Shown in pieces: positions 1 to 9,606 of a stretch of 53,904 nucleotides of DNA (its first letter is position 1; each line of letters begins with the position of its first letter). The notes under the pieces are model-generated. The model made no database searches and was not told the DNA's origin. It was given only the letters and a program-made list of their open reading frames with translations. This stretch comes from Candidatus Accumulibacter regalis (GTDB lineage Bacteria > Pseudomonadota > Gammaproteobacteria > Burkholderiales > Rhodocyclaceae). Location of the stretch: the NCBI GenBank assembly GCA_000585075.1, contig JEMY01000003.1, positions 201,415 to 255,318 on the forward strand, in the 5' to 3' direction. The translations under genes and the position numbers were made by a program.

Positions 1-334
1 GGGTCGGGGGGGGGTCGGGGTGGGCATCGGTGAGAGGATCGGTTTTCAGGGGGACTGGCGTTGGGCGGCTGCGCTGCGGTCGTTGGCAAAGGCCTTGTGC
101 CGCGGCCAGGGCTCTTGCCGGTTGCCTGGCGTCCTGGCCCGCAGCTGGCCGGTCGGGCCGCTGTCAAGCCCGGACAGCGATGGCGTTCGTGGACATCAGG
201 CCGACATTATCGCCACTGCCAGGTTAACTGCCGTCGCCGTTTGCAAAGACAGGTAAAGACGCGGCGGCGAAAAATCCCGGTTGCGCGGAGCGCGGCGCGT
301 GCGAGGTCGCGCCAGCGCCCACCGCTGCGCCGGC
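1..334. other. Intergenic stretch downstream of ppc, no gene seen
   Basis: The first 30 bases are a G-rich run. The rest has no frame with a credible start, ribosome binding site or recognisable protein. Short open frames here are Arg/Pro-rich, as expected of chance frames at this GC content. I see no T-tailed hairpin that would serve as a ppc terminator. Confidence 0.5.
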
Positions 335-3115
335 TCAGCCGCTGTTGCGCAGTCCGGCGGCGATACCGTTGATGGTGATCAGGCTGCCGCGCTTGAGGCG
401 GATGTCGTCGTCGCCGGCGCGCAGGCGGTGCAGGAGCTCGACCTGCAGGTGGTTGAGCAGGTCGATGTACGGAAAGCGGTTGCGCATCGAGCGTTGCAGC
501 AGCGGGTTGTCGGCGAGCAGTTCGTCCTGGCCGTTGATGGCCAGCAGTGCTTCGCGCGTGGCCTGCCATTCCTCGCTGATGCGCGCGAAGATGCTGCTGC
601 GCAATTCGGCATCGCTGACCAGCTCGGCGTAACGCGAGGCGATGGCCAGGTCGGACTTGGCGAGCACCATGTCCATGTTCGACAGCAGGGTGCGGAAGAA
701 GGGCCAGTCGCGGTGCATCTCCTGCAGCAGTGGCAGGGCGTCGGGGCGCTGCGCGCGCCAGCGCTTGACGGCGCTGCCGAAGCCGTACCAGCCGGGCAGC
801 ATCAGCCGGCATTGCGCCCAGGAGAAGACCCAGGGAATCGCGCGCAGGTCTTCGATTCGGTCGGAGGCGGTGCGCGCGGCCGGTCGGCTGCCGATGTTCA
901 GCGTCGCGATTTCGAGGATCGGCGTCGATTCACGGAAGTAGCGGGTGAAGCCGGGCGTTTCATAAACGAGCTGGCGGTAGGCCTGGAACGCCAACGTCGA
1001 GAGCTCTTCCATGGCCTGATGGAAAGCGGCGGTCGGCAGGTCGTCGCGGTCGATCCCGAGCAAGGTTTCTTCGAGCGTCGCGGCGGCGAGAATTTCGAGG
1101 TTGCGGCGGCCGACTTCCGGGTTGGCGTACTTCGAGGCGATCACTTCGCCCTGCTCGGTGATCCGGATCTGGCCGGCGACGGCTCCCGGCGGTTGCGCCA
1201 GGATGGCGTCGTAGCTCGGCCCGCCGCCACGCCCGACGCTGCCGCCACGGCCGTGGAACAGGCGCAGGCGGATGGCGTGCTCGGCAAAGGTCGCGGTCAG
1301 GCCGATTTCGGCCTTGTACAGTTCCCAGCCGGAGGTCAGGAAGCCGCCGTCCTTGTTGCTGTCCGAATAGCCGAGCATGACCTCGTGTTCGTCGCCGCGC
1401 GCGGCGACCAGCGCGCGGTAGGCGGGCAGTGCGAAGAGTTGTTGCATCACTGCCGGTGCGCGCTGCAGGTCGTCAATGGTTTCGAACAGCGGGATGATGT
1501 TCAGTGCCAGTTGCGGCGCCTCGCCGGGCACCAGCAGGCCGGCTTCCTTGAGCAGCAGGGCGACTTCGAGGAGATCGGAGACGCCGTCGGTTTTCGAGAT
1601 GATGCAGTTCGGCAAGGCGGTGGCGCCGTAGCGCTGGCGCAACTCGCGAGCGGCGAAGAAGATCGCCAGTTCGCCGCGCGTTTCGGGCGAGTAGTCGATG
1701 TACGGCGAGTAGAGCGGCCGCGGGCTGGCAATTTCGTCGCTCAGCAGGGCGATCCGTGCCGGCTCGTCGAGAGCGGAGTAGTCGGCGCAGCGCTGTGTCC
1801 GCGCCAGCAATTCGCCGACCGTGCGCGCGTGCACCTCGGAATTCTGGCGCAGATCGATCGGTGCGAGATGAAAGCCGAAGACGCCGATGGCCCGCACCAG
1901 GCTGCGCAGGCGGCCAGCGGCGATCAGTTCGGCGCCGTTGGCGATCAGCGAATCGACCAATACCTGCAGGTCGGCGACGATCTCTTCGGGTGTCGCGTAG
2001 GCGTCGGCGACACCGACGGCGTGCTCCGGCGATTCGTGCTGGTCGAGCGTGCTGGAGGTTGCCGCCAGGCGCGCGTAGATGCCCGTCAGCGCCCGCCGGT
2101 AGGGCTCGTCGAGGCGCTGCGGCGCGCTATCCGGCGAAGCTTCGGCGAGCGCTGCGAGGGCCTCGGAGACATCGACCAGGGTATGCGACAGCGGCAGCTC
2201 GCGACCGAGCGCGTGGATTTCGCCGAGATAGAAGTCGAAAGCGGCGATCGACTGCCGGCGCACGCTTTCACGCAGCACTTCGGCGGTGACGAAGGGATTG
2301 CCGTCGCGGTCGCCACCGATCCACGAGCCGACGCGGAAAAAGTTGGGCAGCGCCCAGCGCTGGCCAGGGAAGGCCTGCCTGAGCTGGTCTTCGAACTGGC
2401 AGTAGAGGCGGGGCAGCTCGACGAAAAAAGTCTCGTCGAAATAGCTGATCCCGTTCTTCACCTCGTCGATCACCGCCAGGCGCGTCGAACGCACCATGCG
2501 CGTCCGCCACAGCGTCAGCACGGCACGGCGCAGCGCGACCTCGTTGTCGGCGAGTTCGCCCGGCGTCAGGCGTTGCCGGTCGCGGTCGTCGAGCAGGCCC
2601 CTGACCTCGTGTTGACAGAAGAGGATGCTCTTGCGACTGACTTCGGTCGGATGCGCGGTGAGCACCGGCGAGATCAACGCCTGTTCGAGGCAGGCGCGCA
2701 GCCCTTCGCCGCTGACGCCGGCGGCCTGCAGCCGCGTCAGCGCCAGTTCCAGGCTGCCGTCGCGTGCCGGCGAGCCGATCATCTCGTGCGCTCGGCGGCG
2801 GCGGACGTGGTGCTCGTCCTCGGCGATGTTGGCGAGATGCAGGAAATAGGTGAACGAGCGGATGACGGCCAGCATCGTATCGCGTGGCAGTTCGGCGAGG
2901 ATTTTCTCCAGCTCGGCGCGGGCGCCTTCGTCGAGATCGCGAGCGAAGCGCACCGAGTTCTGGCGGATGCGTTCGACGACATCGAAGACCTCGCCACCCT
3001 CCTGCTGACCGACCGTGTCGCCGAGAATTCGGCCGAGCAGCCGGATGTCCTCGCGCAGGGGAAGGTCCTTGTCGGTTTCGGTGGCGGTCGTATCCATTGA
3101 ATCCAGCAAACTCAT
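335..3115 (-). CDS. ppc: Phosphoenolpyruvate carboxylase
   Basis: Phosphoenolpyruvate carboxylase adds bicarbonate to phosphoenolpyruvate to give oxaloacetate, refilling the TCA cycle; it is cytosolic and usually tetrameric. The 926-residue length fits the bacterial family. Visible motifs are VLTAHPTEV with the catalytic His near residue 155, [10 protein letters not shown] near 583 and [13 protein letters not shown] near 620, which form the substrate site. The C-terminus is LRNSG, a variant of the usual RNTG end. The frame stays open 76 codons further upstream, but that part is Arg/Pro-rich and looks non-coding, so I start at the ATG at 3115, with GGAAGAG about 12 bases before it. The dehydratase gene lies 76 bases upstream on the same strand, so the two may be co-transcribed. 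Function is secure; the start is fairly sure. Confidence 0.97.
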   Translation of the reverse strand: MSLLDSMDTTATETDKDLPLREDIRLLGRILGDTVGQQEGGEVFDVVERIRQNSVRFARDLDEGARAELEKILAELPRDTMLAVIRSFTYFLHLANIAEDEHHVRRRRAHEMIGSPARDGSLELALTRLQAAGVSGEGLRACLEQALISPVLTAHPTEVSRKSILFCQHEVRGLLDDRDRQRLTPGELADNEVALRRAVLTLWRTRMVRSTRLAVIDEVKNGISYFDETFFVELPRLYCQFEDQLRQAFPGQRWALPNFFRVGSWIGGDRDGNPFVTAEVLRESVRRQSIAAFDFYLGEIHALGRELPLSHTLVDVSEALAALAEASPDSAPQRLDEPYRRALTGIYARLAATSSTLDQHESPEHAVGVADAYATPEEIVADLQVLVDSLIANGAELIAAGRLRSLVRAIGVFGFHLAPIDLRQNSEVHARTVGELLARTQRCADYSALDEPARIALLSDEIASPRPLYSPYIDYSPETRGELAIFFAARELRQRYGATALPNCIISKTDGVSDLLEVALLLKEAGLLVPGEAPQLALNIIPLFETIDDLQRAPAVMQQLFALPAYRALVAARGDEHEVMLGYSDSNKDGGFLTSGWELYKAEIGLTATFAEHAIRLRLFHGRGGSVGRGGGPSYDAILAQPPGAVAGQIRITEQGEVIASKYANPEVGRRNLEILAAATLEETLLGIDRDDLPTAAFHQAMEELSTLAFQAYRQLVYETPGFTRYFRESTPILEIATLNIGSRPAARTASDRIEDLRAIPWVFSWAQCRLMLPGWYGFGSAVKRWRAQRPDALPLLQEMHRDWPFFRTLLSNMDMVLAKSDLAIASRYAELVSDAELRSSIFARISEEWQATREALLAINGQDELLADNPLLQRSMRNRFPYIDLLNHLQVELLHRLRAGDDDIRLKRGSLITINGIAAGLRNSG

Positions 3116-3191
3116 GTGTTGATGCTCTTCCGTTGAGGAGGGCGGTCGGGGGAAGGCCGGCGGCCCTGCCCGGACAGGCCGCAGCAGCCGA

Positions 3192-4130
3192 TTATAGGTC
3201 TTCCTGCTCCTCAGCTGCGTTCGCCGACCATTCCCGGATCTGATCGATGGTCGCCGTCGCGCCGCCGCAGACGATGAATGCCACTCTGGCAAAGCCGGCA
3301 AGTACTGGCGAGCCTGCATAAGCCAGCGCCAGGCCGGCGCCACAAGCTGGCTCGACGAGCAGCCGGTGGTCGGCGAGAAAGCGCTCGCAGGCGTCGAGCG
3401 CAGCGTGGTCGGAGACGACGACGCTGTGGATCGGGTGCTCTGTCGACCATTGAAACGCGCGCTCGCAAACGCGTTTGGCGCCGAGAGACGTGGCGACGCT
3501 GCTGATGGCTTCGAGTTCGACCCTTTGACCGGCCAGTAGCGAGCGATTGAACGACGCCGCGCCGGCGGTCTCGACGGCGATCACCGGGACCCGCCCGAGA
3601 CCGTTGCGATGCAGGCCTTCGATGACCCCGCAGAGCAGGCCGCCGCCGCCAACCGAGAGGACCACGGCATCGGGAGCGGGCATCGAGCGCGCAAGCTCGT
3701 CGACCATGGTGGCATGGCCGTGCCACAGCAGGGGGTCGTCGAAGGGGTGGAGAAAGGCGTCCGATTCCTCGATCATCGACAGCGCCAGGACATTGGCTTC
3801 GTGCCAGGAGGCGCCGTGGACGATGATCTCGGCAGCCTCCTGCCGTAGGAGCTCCCTGGCTCTCGCGGAAGTGGTTTCCGGCACCACCACGGTGACCGGG
3901 GTCGCCAGGCGGCGGCCCGCATAGGCAACCGCCAGGCCGGCATTGCCGCCGGATGAGGACACGAAGCGCCGCGCGCCTCGTCGGCTGTACTCCTCGCAGG
4001 CCGCACCGATGCCGCGAATCTTGAACGATCCGGGTGGCTGCAGCGCTTCCAGCTTGAGCCAGACGGAACAATGGCCAGCGCTGCTCAGCGAGCGCGATTC
4101 GATGAGCGGGGTTTCAATGTGCAGGGGCAT
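3192..4130 (-). CDS. Serine/threonine dehydratase-like PLP enzyme
   Basis: A fold-type II PLP enzyme of 312 residues, probably deaminating L-serine or L-threonine to pyruvate or 2-oxobutyrate. The PLP lysine is K37 in PGSFKIRG. The phosphate-binding loop is SSSGGNAGL at about 58-66, and a second glycine loop, [10 protein letters not shown], lies near 165. SSGGNAG is typical of the short serine dehydratase branch rather than biosynthetic IlvA, and there is no C-terminal ACT regulatory domain. The start at 4130 gives a normal N-terminus, although no good Shine-Dalgarno sequence is visible. It sits just upstream of ppc on the same strand and is divergent from the Cache protein gene. Substrate choice between serine, threonine and related amino acids is not decided by the sequence. 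Confidence 0.85.
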   Translation of the reverse strand: MPLHIETPLIESRSLSSAGHCSVWLKLEALQPPGSFKIRGIGAACEEYSRRGARRFVSSSGGNAGLAVAYAGRRLATPVTVVVPETTSARARELLRQEAAEIIVHGASWHEANVLALSMIEESDAFLHPFDDPLLWHGHATMVDELARSMPAPDAVVLSVGGGGLLCGVIEGLHRNGLGRVPVIAVETAGAASFNRSLLAGQRVELEAISSVATSLGAKRVCERAFQWSTEHPIHSVVVSDHAALDACERFLADHRLLVEPACGAGLALAYAGSPVLAGFARVAFIVCGGATATIDQIREWSANAAEEQEDL

Positions 4131-4345
4131 TCTGGTCGTGGCCTTCCCGGGTGATCAGCCACCGATGATAGGCAGCCGCTACGACAATGGGCAAGAAAGC
4201 ATGCCCGCCGCGCTCGGCCAATTCTTGCCATCCTTCGCCGCTATTTGATCTACCATGCTGGGTGAGTGGCTTTGCCCCTCACCCGCGCTACTTTCGCAAG
4301 TCGTTGTTGTTGTCTGATAACTTGAACTTGATAAGGAGAGTTTCG

Positions 4346-4789
4346 ATGTTACGTCAACTAGCCATAGCCTCAGCAGTAGCAGTCTTCTCCTCCGCTGGTG
4401 CCGCATGGGCAGCAGAATACGGTACTCCCGCCGAAGCCAAGGCCATGCTCCAAAAAGCGGTTGCCGCGGTGAATGCCGACAAGGCTCAGGCGCTCGCGAT
4501 GTTTACCAAGGGCGAGGGCGGTTTCAAGGACCGGGACCTTTACCCCTATTGCGGCGGGCCTGACGGAAACTTCACCGCCCATCCGTCCCTTGTCGGCAAG
4601 AGCCTGAAAGACCTCAAGGACAAGGCCGGCAAGCCGTTGGGCGTCGAGGTCTACGCTGCCGCCAAGGACGGCGTGATCGTCGAGGTTTCGTACATGTGGC
4701 CACGTCCCGGCCAGACCGATCCGGTGAACAAGGTGGTCTACGTGACCAAGGTCGGCGACCAGGTCTGCGCGGTCGGCTATTACAAGTAA
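4346..4789 (+). CDS. Secreted single-Cache-domain protein
   Basis: A 147-residue exported protein. It has a signal peptide (LAIASAVAVFSSAGAAWA, cleavage near residue 22-24) followed by one small Cache-like domain: helix TPAEAKAMLQKAVAAVNA, then the D-L-Y-P-Y-C-G-G-P segment, then VEVSYMWPRPGQ and a final KVVYVTKVGDQVCAVGYYK. Such free periplasmic Cache domains bind small ligands; in membrane receptors the same domain is the sensor. No output domain is attached, so it may be a soluble binding or scavenging protein. The start at the ATG at 4346 is set by AAGGAGAG just upstream (4333-4340) and by the signal peptide; the frame extends further 5' without coding character. A strong terminator follows. 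Ligand unknown. Confidence 0.85.
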   Translation: MLRQLAIASAVAVFSSAGAAWAAEYGTPAEAKAMLQKAVAAVNADKAQALAMFTKGEGGFKDRDLYPYCGGPDGNFTAHPSLVGKSLKDLKDKAGKPLGVEVYAAAKDGVIVEVSYMWPRPGQTDPVNKVVYVTKVGDQVCAVGYYK

Positions 4790-4855
4790 GTTCCGCGAAG
4801 CCGGACCGGGGGCTGGCGGTCATCAATGGGCTAGCGCCGCGACCGGTGTGACGAG

Positions 4856-4882
4856 AAAAACCCCGCCGTAGCGGGGTTTTTT
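4856..4882. terminator. Bidirectional intrinsic terminator
   Basis: The stem CCCCGC (4861-4866) pairs with GCGGGG (4871-4876) around a CGTA loop. It is preceded by five A residues and followed by six T residues, so it works on either strand. It separates the plus-strand Cache gene from the convergent minus-strand ppk2 gene. Confidence 0.9.
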
Positions 4883-4964
4883 GCGATTGCCGCGCCGCTC
4901 GTCAGCGGCGGGCCGGATGCAGGCAATCCTGAGCGGCTTGGTCAGGATGCCCGACCTCAGGAGG

Positions 4965-6029
4965 TCAATACACTTCGGGAATGAAAGTCTGATCCGACAT
5001 CGGCGGGCGTACGTAGCCAATTTCTTCCTGTCGGGGCGGCAGGACGATTGGCTCGGGGGTGAGATCCTCGTAGTCGATCATGTTCAGCAGGTGCGTGATC
5101 ACGTTCAGGCGGGCGCGCTTCTTGTCGTCGCCATCGACGACGTACCAGGGCGCCTGCTTGATGTCGGTGTGCGCGAACATATTGTCCTTGGCGCGCGAGT
5201 ACTCGACCCAGCGCGCGCGCGATTGCAGGTCCATCGGGCTGAGCTTCCAGTGCTTTTCCGGATGGAAAATGCGTTTCTGGAAACGGCGCTCCTGCTCTTC
5301 GTTGCTGACCGAGAACCAGTACTTGATGAGGATGATGCCGCTGCGCACGAGCATACGTTCGAACTCCGGGCAGCTGCGCAGAAACTCACGGTATTCCTCG
5401 TCGGTGCAGAAGCCCATCACCCGTTCGACGCCCGCCCGGTTGTACCAGCTGCGGTCGAAGAGCACCATTTCGCCGCCGGCGGGAAGGTGCTGCACGTAGC
5501 GCTGGAAATACCACTGGCCGGTTTCCCGGTCGGTCGGCGCCGGCAGAGCGGCGACACGGGTGACCCGTGGGCTGAGGCTTTCGGTGATGCGCTTGATCGT
5601 ACCGCCCTTGCCGGCGGCGTCGCGTCCTTCGAACAGGACGACGACTTTCAGCTTCTTGAACTTGATCCATTCCTGCAGCTTGACGAGTTCGACCTGCAGC
5701 TTCGCCAGGGCTTTCTCGTAGTGCTTCGTCTTCAGCGGCGTCTTGCGCGCGCTCTTGACACTTTCCACTTCCTTGGTCGCCGCAGCGGCTGGCTCGGGCT
5801 TCTGCGCGGCGGGCTTTGCTTTGGCTGTCTTCACTGCTTTCTCCTCCTTAGCCTTTTCCGGCGCCTTCTTGGCTTCTTCTTTTTTGACGGGCACCTTCGC
5901 CGCTGGCTTTGCTGCGGCCTTGGCCGGGGGGCTTGCCGGAGGCGCGGCCTGTTCCACGGTCACGCCTTTGGTGTCGGCTAGATCGCTCGCGGGTGCGACC
6001 TCTGTTTGCTCGGTATTGACTTCACTCAT
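4965..6029 (-). CDS. ppk2: Polyphosphate kinase 2 with long Lys/Ala-rich N-terminal tail
   Basis: PPK2 enzymes transfer phosphate between polyphosphate and nucleotides, usually driving NDP to NTP. The protein has 354 residues. A P-loop EGRDAAGKGG spans about 134-143 with K141; the lid and Walker B region includes VLFDRSWYNRAG near 189-200; QSRARWVEYSRAKD and APWYVVDGDDKKRAR follow in the C-terminal half. All are hallmarks of one-domain PPK2. The first 100 residues or so are an unusual low-complexity tail of Ala, Lys, Pro and Glu. I start at the ATG at 6029 because AGGAGG stands 5-11 bases before it; a frame start at 6086 has no such support. It converges on the Cache gene through a shared terminator. 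The preferred nucleotide (GDP, ADP or AMP) cannot be read off. Confidence 0.93.
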   Translation of the reverse strand: MSEVNTEQTEVAPASDLADTKGVTVEQAAPPASPPAKAAAKPAAKVPVKKEEAKKAPEKAKEEKAVKTAKAKPAAQKPEPAAAATKEVESVKSARKTPLKTKHYEKALAKLQVELVKLQEWIKFKKLKVVVLFEGRDAAGKGGTIKRITESLSPRVTRVAALPAPTDRETGQWYFQRYVQHLPAGGEMVLFDRSWYNRAGVERVMGFCTDEEYREFLRSCPEFERMLVRSGIILIKYWFSVSNEEQERRFQKRIFHPEKHWKLSPMDLQSRARWVEYSRAKDNMFAHTDIKQAPWYVVDGDDKKRARLNVITHLLNMIDYEDLTPEPIVLPPRQEEIGYVRPPMSDQTFIPEVY

Positions 6030-6048
6030 TGATGCCTCCTTGGTGTGG

Positions 6049-6339
6049 CTAAAAAGCGGATAGGGGTTGAAAGTGTTTCCTGGCAAGGGCGCGGCAGTTT
6101 ATGGAAATGCTGTATTCCCTTGCTGGTGACGCTGCAACCGGACAATCTCGGGCGGCGCGAACGGCTGCGTCCACTACGTTCCACATGGTGTGGGTGAGCG
6201 GATCAAGGCTCCAGGTACGAACGCGACGCCGGGAGACCGCGCCGAGTGCCGATGCCGGCCCACTGCAGGAGCAAGCGGCGACCAGGTTCTCGTTGCCCTG
6301 AAGATCGGACAATTCAACGCGATCTTGAATTGCTGGCAT
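6049..6339 (-). CDS. Possible 96-residue ORF upstream of ppk2
   Basis: A 96-codon frame on the ppk2 strand, ending 19 bases before the ppk2 start. It is preceded by GAGGAAATGAAAC, a possible ribosome binding site, and by TTCATC and TGATAAT boxes about 17 bases apart near 6385-6410. The product (MPAIQDRVELSDLQGNENLV at its start) matches no family I know, is rich in Arg, Ala and Cys later on, and has no domain, membrane segment or signal. It could be a small leader gene, a decayed gene, or a chance frame inside the ppk2 promoter region. Confidence 0.22.
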   Translation of the reverse strand: MPAIQDRVELSDLQGNENLVAACSCSGPASALGAVSRRRVRTWSLDPLTHTMWNVVDAAVRAARDCPVAASPAREYSISINCRALARKHFQPLSAF

Positions 6340-6610
6340 GTTTCATTTCCTCGTTGCGCCTGAATGGGCCGCGGCCGGCAATTATCATGCATTTTTCTGC
6401 AGAGATGAACATTGTGGCGCACGAAACGTGCGATTTGATTCGAGAACTACAAATAGCGTGGATTCCCTGTTGCCCGATGGCCGCCTCGGCGCCGAGAACG
6501 CTTGCGACCCGGGCAGTTTTTCCGGCCGCTCCGGTGGGCAATGGCAGGCCTTCACCCGAGGGCCGCAGCCGTGCGCTGCGTATCGTGGCGCTGCGGTCGA
6601 CGCTTCGGCA
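6340..6610. other. Non-coding stretch between ppk2 region and VOC gene
   Basis: Locally AT-richer than its surroundings around 6370-6450, with promoter-like boxes that would fire towards ppk2 (TGATAAT on the minus strand). No convincing gene: the frames here on both strands lack ribosome sites and recognisable sequence. The rest leads into the terminator of the VOC gene. Confidence 0.45.
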
Positions 6611-6611
6611 C

Positions 6612-6642
6612 AAAAAACGAGCGCCAGCTGGGCTGGCGCTCG
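6612..6642 (-). terminator. Intrinsic terminator of the lgt-mcd-VOC operon
   Basis: A perfect 11-bp stem, CGAGCGCCAGC (6618-6628) with GCTGGCGCTCG (6632-6642), around a three-base loop. On the minus strand it is followed by six T residues (AAAAAA at 6612-6617 on the plus strand). It lies 136 bases beyond the VOC gene stop and should end the minus-strand transcript. Confidence 0.85.
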
Positions 6643-6777
6643 TCAATGTTTTCGCGACGTCCGGGGTGTCGGTCGGCGCCGTGCTCAGGCCTGCTTTCTC
6701 TGCGGCGGCGGCGCGAATGCCTTGCCCGCGTCGGCGAACAAGTTGCCGGAAAAGGTGCTCTAGATGACGCCCGGCCC

Positions 6778-7254
6778 TCAGCAGGCCAGTTTGGCGAAGG
6801 CGTCGATGACCGCAGGCGGGGCCTGGACCATTTCGATCAGTACGCCTTCGCCACCGATCGGGAACTCGTCATTGGCTTTCGGATGCATGAAGGTGATGTC
6901 GAAGCCGGCGGCTCCCTTGCGGATTCCGCCCGGTGCGAAGCGCACGCCGTTGGCCGAAAGCCATTCGACCGCCTTCGGCAGGTCGTCGATCCACAGACCG
7001 ATGTGGTTGAGTGGCGTCACATGGACAGCGGGTTTCTTTTCCGGGTCTACCGGTTGCATCAGGTCGACTTCGACCTTGAACGGGCCGGAGCCGATCGCGG
7101 CGATGTCTTCGTCGACGTTCTCGCGTTCGCTGACGAAGTTGCCGGTGATTTCCAGGCCAAGCATGTCGATCCACAACTTACGCAGTTTCATCTTGTCAGG
7201 GGCGCCGATGGCGATTTGCTGGATACCGAGGACTTTGAAGGGACGTTGGCTCAT
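6778..7254 (-). CDS. VOC-superfamily protein, methylmalonyl-CoA epimerase-like
   Basis: A 158-residue vicinal-oxygen-chelate protein with two beta-alpha-beta-beta-beta repeats: [20 protein letters not shown] at the start and [19 protein letters not shown] near residue 83. Possible metal ligands are the His in NHIGL and the Glu in VLIEMVQAP near the C-terminus. FMHPKA before the final strand resembles methylmalonyl-CoA epimerases, but the first expected His appears to be Gln (IQQIAI), so epimerase activity is not assured. Glyoxalase-like or dioxygenase-like roles are alternatives. It follows malonyl-CoA decarboxylase by 50 bases on the same strand and is last in the operon before a terminator, which hints at short-chain acyl-CoA metabolism. 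AGAGAAAG precedes the start. Confidence 0.8.
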   Translation of the reverse strand: MSQRPFKVLGIQQIAIGAPDKMKLRKLWIDMLGLEITGNFVSERENVDEDIAAIGSGPFKVEVDLMQPVDPEKKPAVHVTPLNHIGLWIDDLPKAVEWLSANGVRFAPGGIRKGAAGFDITFMHPKANDEFPIGGEGVLIEMVQAPPAVIDAFAKLAC

Positions 7255-7304
7255 AGGGGCTTCTTTCTCTGTAGCGGAAGGGAAAAAGCGCTCGCTACGC
7301 GACT

Positions 7305-8687
7305 TCAGTCGCGAGCGGAGCGACGTATGGCGGTGGCTGCTGCAATCTCGCCACTGCGGGAAAACGCTTCGACATTCTCTTCGATGGTATCAGGGTCGTA
7401 GACATAATTCACCATCATCCCGTAGGACTGATGGCTGCCGCGTGACGAGGTATCGGCCAGATAGTTGAGGCGTTCGATGTGCGCACCGTTGCCGAGGTGA
7501 AAGCGGGCGACGGGGTCATAGGGCTGGTCGCCTTTGCGGGCCGCCAGAAGATAGCGCGCGGCGAGGCGTGTCAGGCCGCTCCGCAGGGCGCTGGACAACT
7601 GCTCGTCAGCCGCCCAGTTGTGCGCGGAAAGCAGCGATGCAAGATCGCCAGCGCTGGTAACGGGGGCCAGCTCGGGTGGCAGCCGCCGTTTGATCTTCGC
7701 CAGGTCCGAATCGGTGAAGGCTTTTGCCCAGGCCTCCGGATTGCTCTCGGCCCAGCGTCTGAAGGTGGGCAGAGGCGAAAGCGTCGCAAAGCTGGTCAGG
7801 CGCGGGTAATCGCGCTTCAGATCGTCGACCACGCGCTTGAGCAGGAAATTGCCGAACGACACGCCACGCAGTCCAGGCTGGGTGTTGGAGATCGAATAGA
7901 AGATCGCTGTACTGGCACGCTGCGCGTCAAATACCGGCGCATGTTCGTCGAGGAGTGCCTGCACGTTGTCAGCGAGGTGTTCGGTCAGCGCCACCTCGAC
8001 AAAGATCAACGGTTCCATCGGCATGCGCGGGTGAAAGAACGCGTAGCAGCGGCGATCGGAATCGAGTCGGTTTTTCAGGTCGCTCCACGAGCGGATTTCA
8101 TGCACGGCCTCGTACTGGATCAGCTTCTCCAGTAGCGCGGCCGGCGAATTCCAGGTGATGCGCTGCAGTTCGAGAAAGCCGACGTCGAACCAGGCGCTCA
8201 GGCGGGACTCGAGCTCTCGGTCCAGTGAGCGCAGGGCGGGATCCTTGTCCAGCAGGCGGAGCAGGTCGGCGCGCAGATCAACGAGAAACTTGACACCCTG
8301 CGGCAGGGCGTTGAACTGCGTGAGGATGCGTAGTCGCGACGAACGCATGGCCTTGCGCAGGGCCGATTCGGCCGTCCACTGCCGGTCGGTACCGACCGCC
8401 GCCTGATAGTCGGCGTGCGCCTTGGCGACCGATTCCGGGTCGGGGCCGAAGTCGTTGGCGATCGTGCTCAGGAAGGTGGTGCGGCCGTCGTCATTGAGGT
8501 GCTGGTAGGTTTCGGCGAGCAGTGCGGCGCGCTGGCGGACCGAGACTTCGCCGCCAACACCTCCGGCGCACTCGCGCAGCAGATCGCGAACGCGTCCCAG
8601 GTGTTTGCCTTCCAGCTCGAGTGGGCCGGGACTCTCGAGCAGCTTGCGCACCCGGCGTAGCCCACGGACAACGAAGCCCTCTGACAT
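7305..8687 (-). CDS. mcd: Malonyl-CoA decarboxylase
   Basis: Converts malonyl-CoA to acetyl-CoA and CO2, in the cytosol. The 460-residue protein has the family's N-terminal helical oligomerisation domain (to about residue 180) and a C-terminal GNAT-fold catalytic domain. Signatures are [18 protein letters not shown] (218-235), [17 protein letters not shown] (263-279) with the catalytic Ser at 265, and FHLGNGA (396-402) with the catalytic His at 397, then [10 protein letters not shown] and MMVNYVY. Length and motifs match MatA/MCD proteins. There is no matB (malonyl-CoA synthetase) beside it; instead it sits between lgt and a VOC protein, 39 bases after lgt. GGAGGAAAAGA directly precedes the ATG. 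It could clear malonyl-CoA made by side reactions or from imported malonate. Confidence 0.95.
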   Translation of the reverse strand: MSEGFVVRGLRRVRKLLESPGPLELEGKHLGRVRDLLRECAGGVGGEVSVRQRAALLAETYQHLNDDGRTTFLSTIANDFGPDPESVAKAHADYQAAVGTDRQWTAESALRKAMRSSRLRILTQFNALPQGVKFLVDLRADLLRLLDKDPALRSLDRELESRLSAWFDVGFLELQRITWNSPAALLEKLIQYEAVHEIRSWSDLKNRLDSDRRCYAFFHPRMPMEPLIFVEVALTEHLADNVQALLDEHAPVFDAQRASTAIFYSISNTQPGLRGVSFGNFLLKRVVDDLKRDYPRLTSFATLSPLPTFRRWAESNPEAWAKAFTDSDLAKIKRRLPPELAPVTSAGDLASLLSAHNWAADEQLSSALRSGLTRLAARYLLAARKGDQPYDPVARFHLGNGAHIERLNYLADTSSRGSHQSYGMMVNYVYDPDTIEENVEAFSRSGEIAAATAIRRSARD

Positions 8688-8726
8688 TCTTTTCCTCCTC
8701 CGTCCCGCGCAGGCGGCGCGTCCAAC

Positions 8727-9524
8727 TCAGATGCGTTGGCGATGGGCGAGAACGACCAAAAGCAGACCGCACAGAATCATCGGCAGCGACAGCCACTGCC
8801 CCATGCTGACCGTAAACGACAAGCCAAGGATACCATCATCGGGAGACCGGAAATACTCGGCAAGCCAGCGCAGGCTGCCGTAGCCGATGAGAAAAACCCC
8901 CGAAACGGCGCCGCGTGGTCGCGCTCGCGTCGAGTACAGCCAAAGCACCACGAACAGCGCCACGCCTTCGAGGCTCGCCTGATAGAGCTGCGAGGGGTGG
9001 CGTGGCAAGTTATCTACCCAGGGAAAGACCATCGCCCAGGGCAGCGACGGGTCTGCCACACGGCCCCACAGCTCGCCGTTGATGAAGTTGCCGATGCGTC
9101 CGGTGGCCAGACCGAGCGGGACCAGCGGGGCAATGAAATCCGTAATCTCGAACCAGGTCCTGCCGATCTTGCGTGCGTACAGCCCCATCGCGACAAGGAC
9201 ACCGAGGAAGCCGCCATGAAAGGACATGCCACCCCGCCAGATGGCGAGAACCTCCGCCGGATGGTCGAGGTAGTAGCCCGGCTGATAGAAGAGAACCTCG
9301 CCCAGACGACCGCCGACGATCACGCCGAGAACGCCATAGAAGAGCAGATCGTCAAGCTGGCGCACCGTCCAGCCGCTGGCCGAGAGCTGCGCGTGATGCA
9401 GAATGCGGTAACGACCCAGGCACCAGAACTGCAGGAAGGCTGCCAGGTACATCAGTCCGTACCAGTGCACTTTCAGCGGGCCGAGCGAAAGCGCGACGGG
9501 GTCGAACTGGGGATGGGTCAACAC
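8727..9524 (-). CDS. lgt: Prolipoprotein diacylglyceryl transferase
   Basis: Lgt moves diacylglycerol from phosphatidylglycerol to the lipobox cysteine of prelipoproteins, the first step of lipoprotein maturation in the inner membrane. The 265-residue protein has about seven membrane helices, HGG at 103-105, and the Lgt signature [15 protein letters not shown] at 141-155 with R143, N146 and G154 numbered exactly as in the E. coli enzyme. The start is the GTG at 9524, giving the family's [17 protein letters not shown]-terminus; codons further upstream are not conserved-looking. It is first in the operon with mcd and the VOC gene and divergent from ilvD. A likely client in this window is the LivK lipoprotein. 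Confidence 0.95.
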   Translation of the reverse strand: MLTHPQFDPVALSLGPLKVHWYGLMYLAAFLQFWCLGRYRILHHAQLSASGWTVRQLDDLLFYGVLGVIVGGRLGEVLFYQPGYYLDHPAEVLAIWRGGMSFHGGFLGVLVAMGLYARKIGRTWFEITDFIAPLVPLGLATGRIGNFINGELWGRVADPSLPWAMVFPWVDNLPRHPSQLYQASLEGVALFVVLWLYSTRARPRGAVSGVFLIGYGSLRWLAEYFRSPDDGILGLSFTVSMGQWLSLPMILCGLLLVVLAHRQRI

Positions 9525-9560
9525 GGTACGAGGACTCCGAGGCTTTCGGATAGAATCCGC

Positions 9561-9566
9561 ATTATA
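9561..9566 (-). promoter_or_regulatory. Candidate -10 box for lgt operon
   Basis: On the minus strand these bases read TATAAT, a perfect sigma-70 -10 box 37 bases before the lgt GTG. The -35 position (about 9584-9589) reads GAACGC and is poor, so activation may be needed. The ilvD promoter must share this 82-base divergent spacer. Confidence 0.35.
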
Positions 9567-9606
9567 TCGCGCCACCCCCGGGCGCGTTCCGGATTGGAGA
9601 TTGGCA

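Noticed and set aside
281-3100. 939-codon open frame on the plus strand opposite ppc
   Set aside because: It is the antisense shadow of ppc. High GC leaves few stop codons, and its product is Arg/Gln/Gly-rich with no domain.
4260-4284. GGGTGAG/CTCACCC hairpin upstream of the Cache gene
   Set aside because: Seven-bp stem with an 11-base loop and no T-tail; too weak to call a terminator or regulator.
6338-6763. 141-codon plus-strand frame in the ppk2-VOC gap
   Set aside because: It runs through the minus-strand terminator stem, has no ribosome site and gives no recognisable protein.
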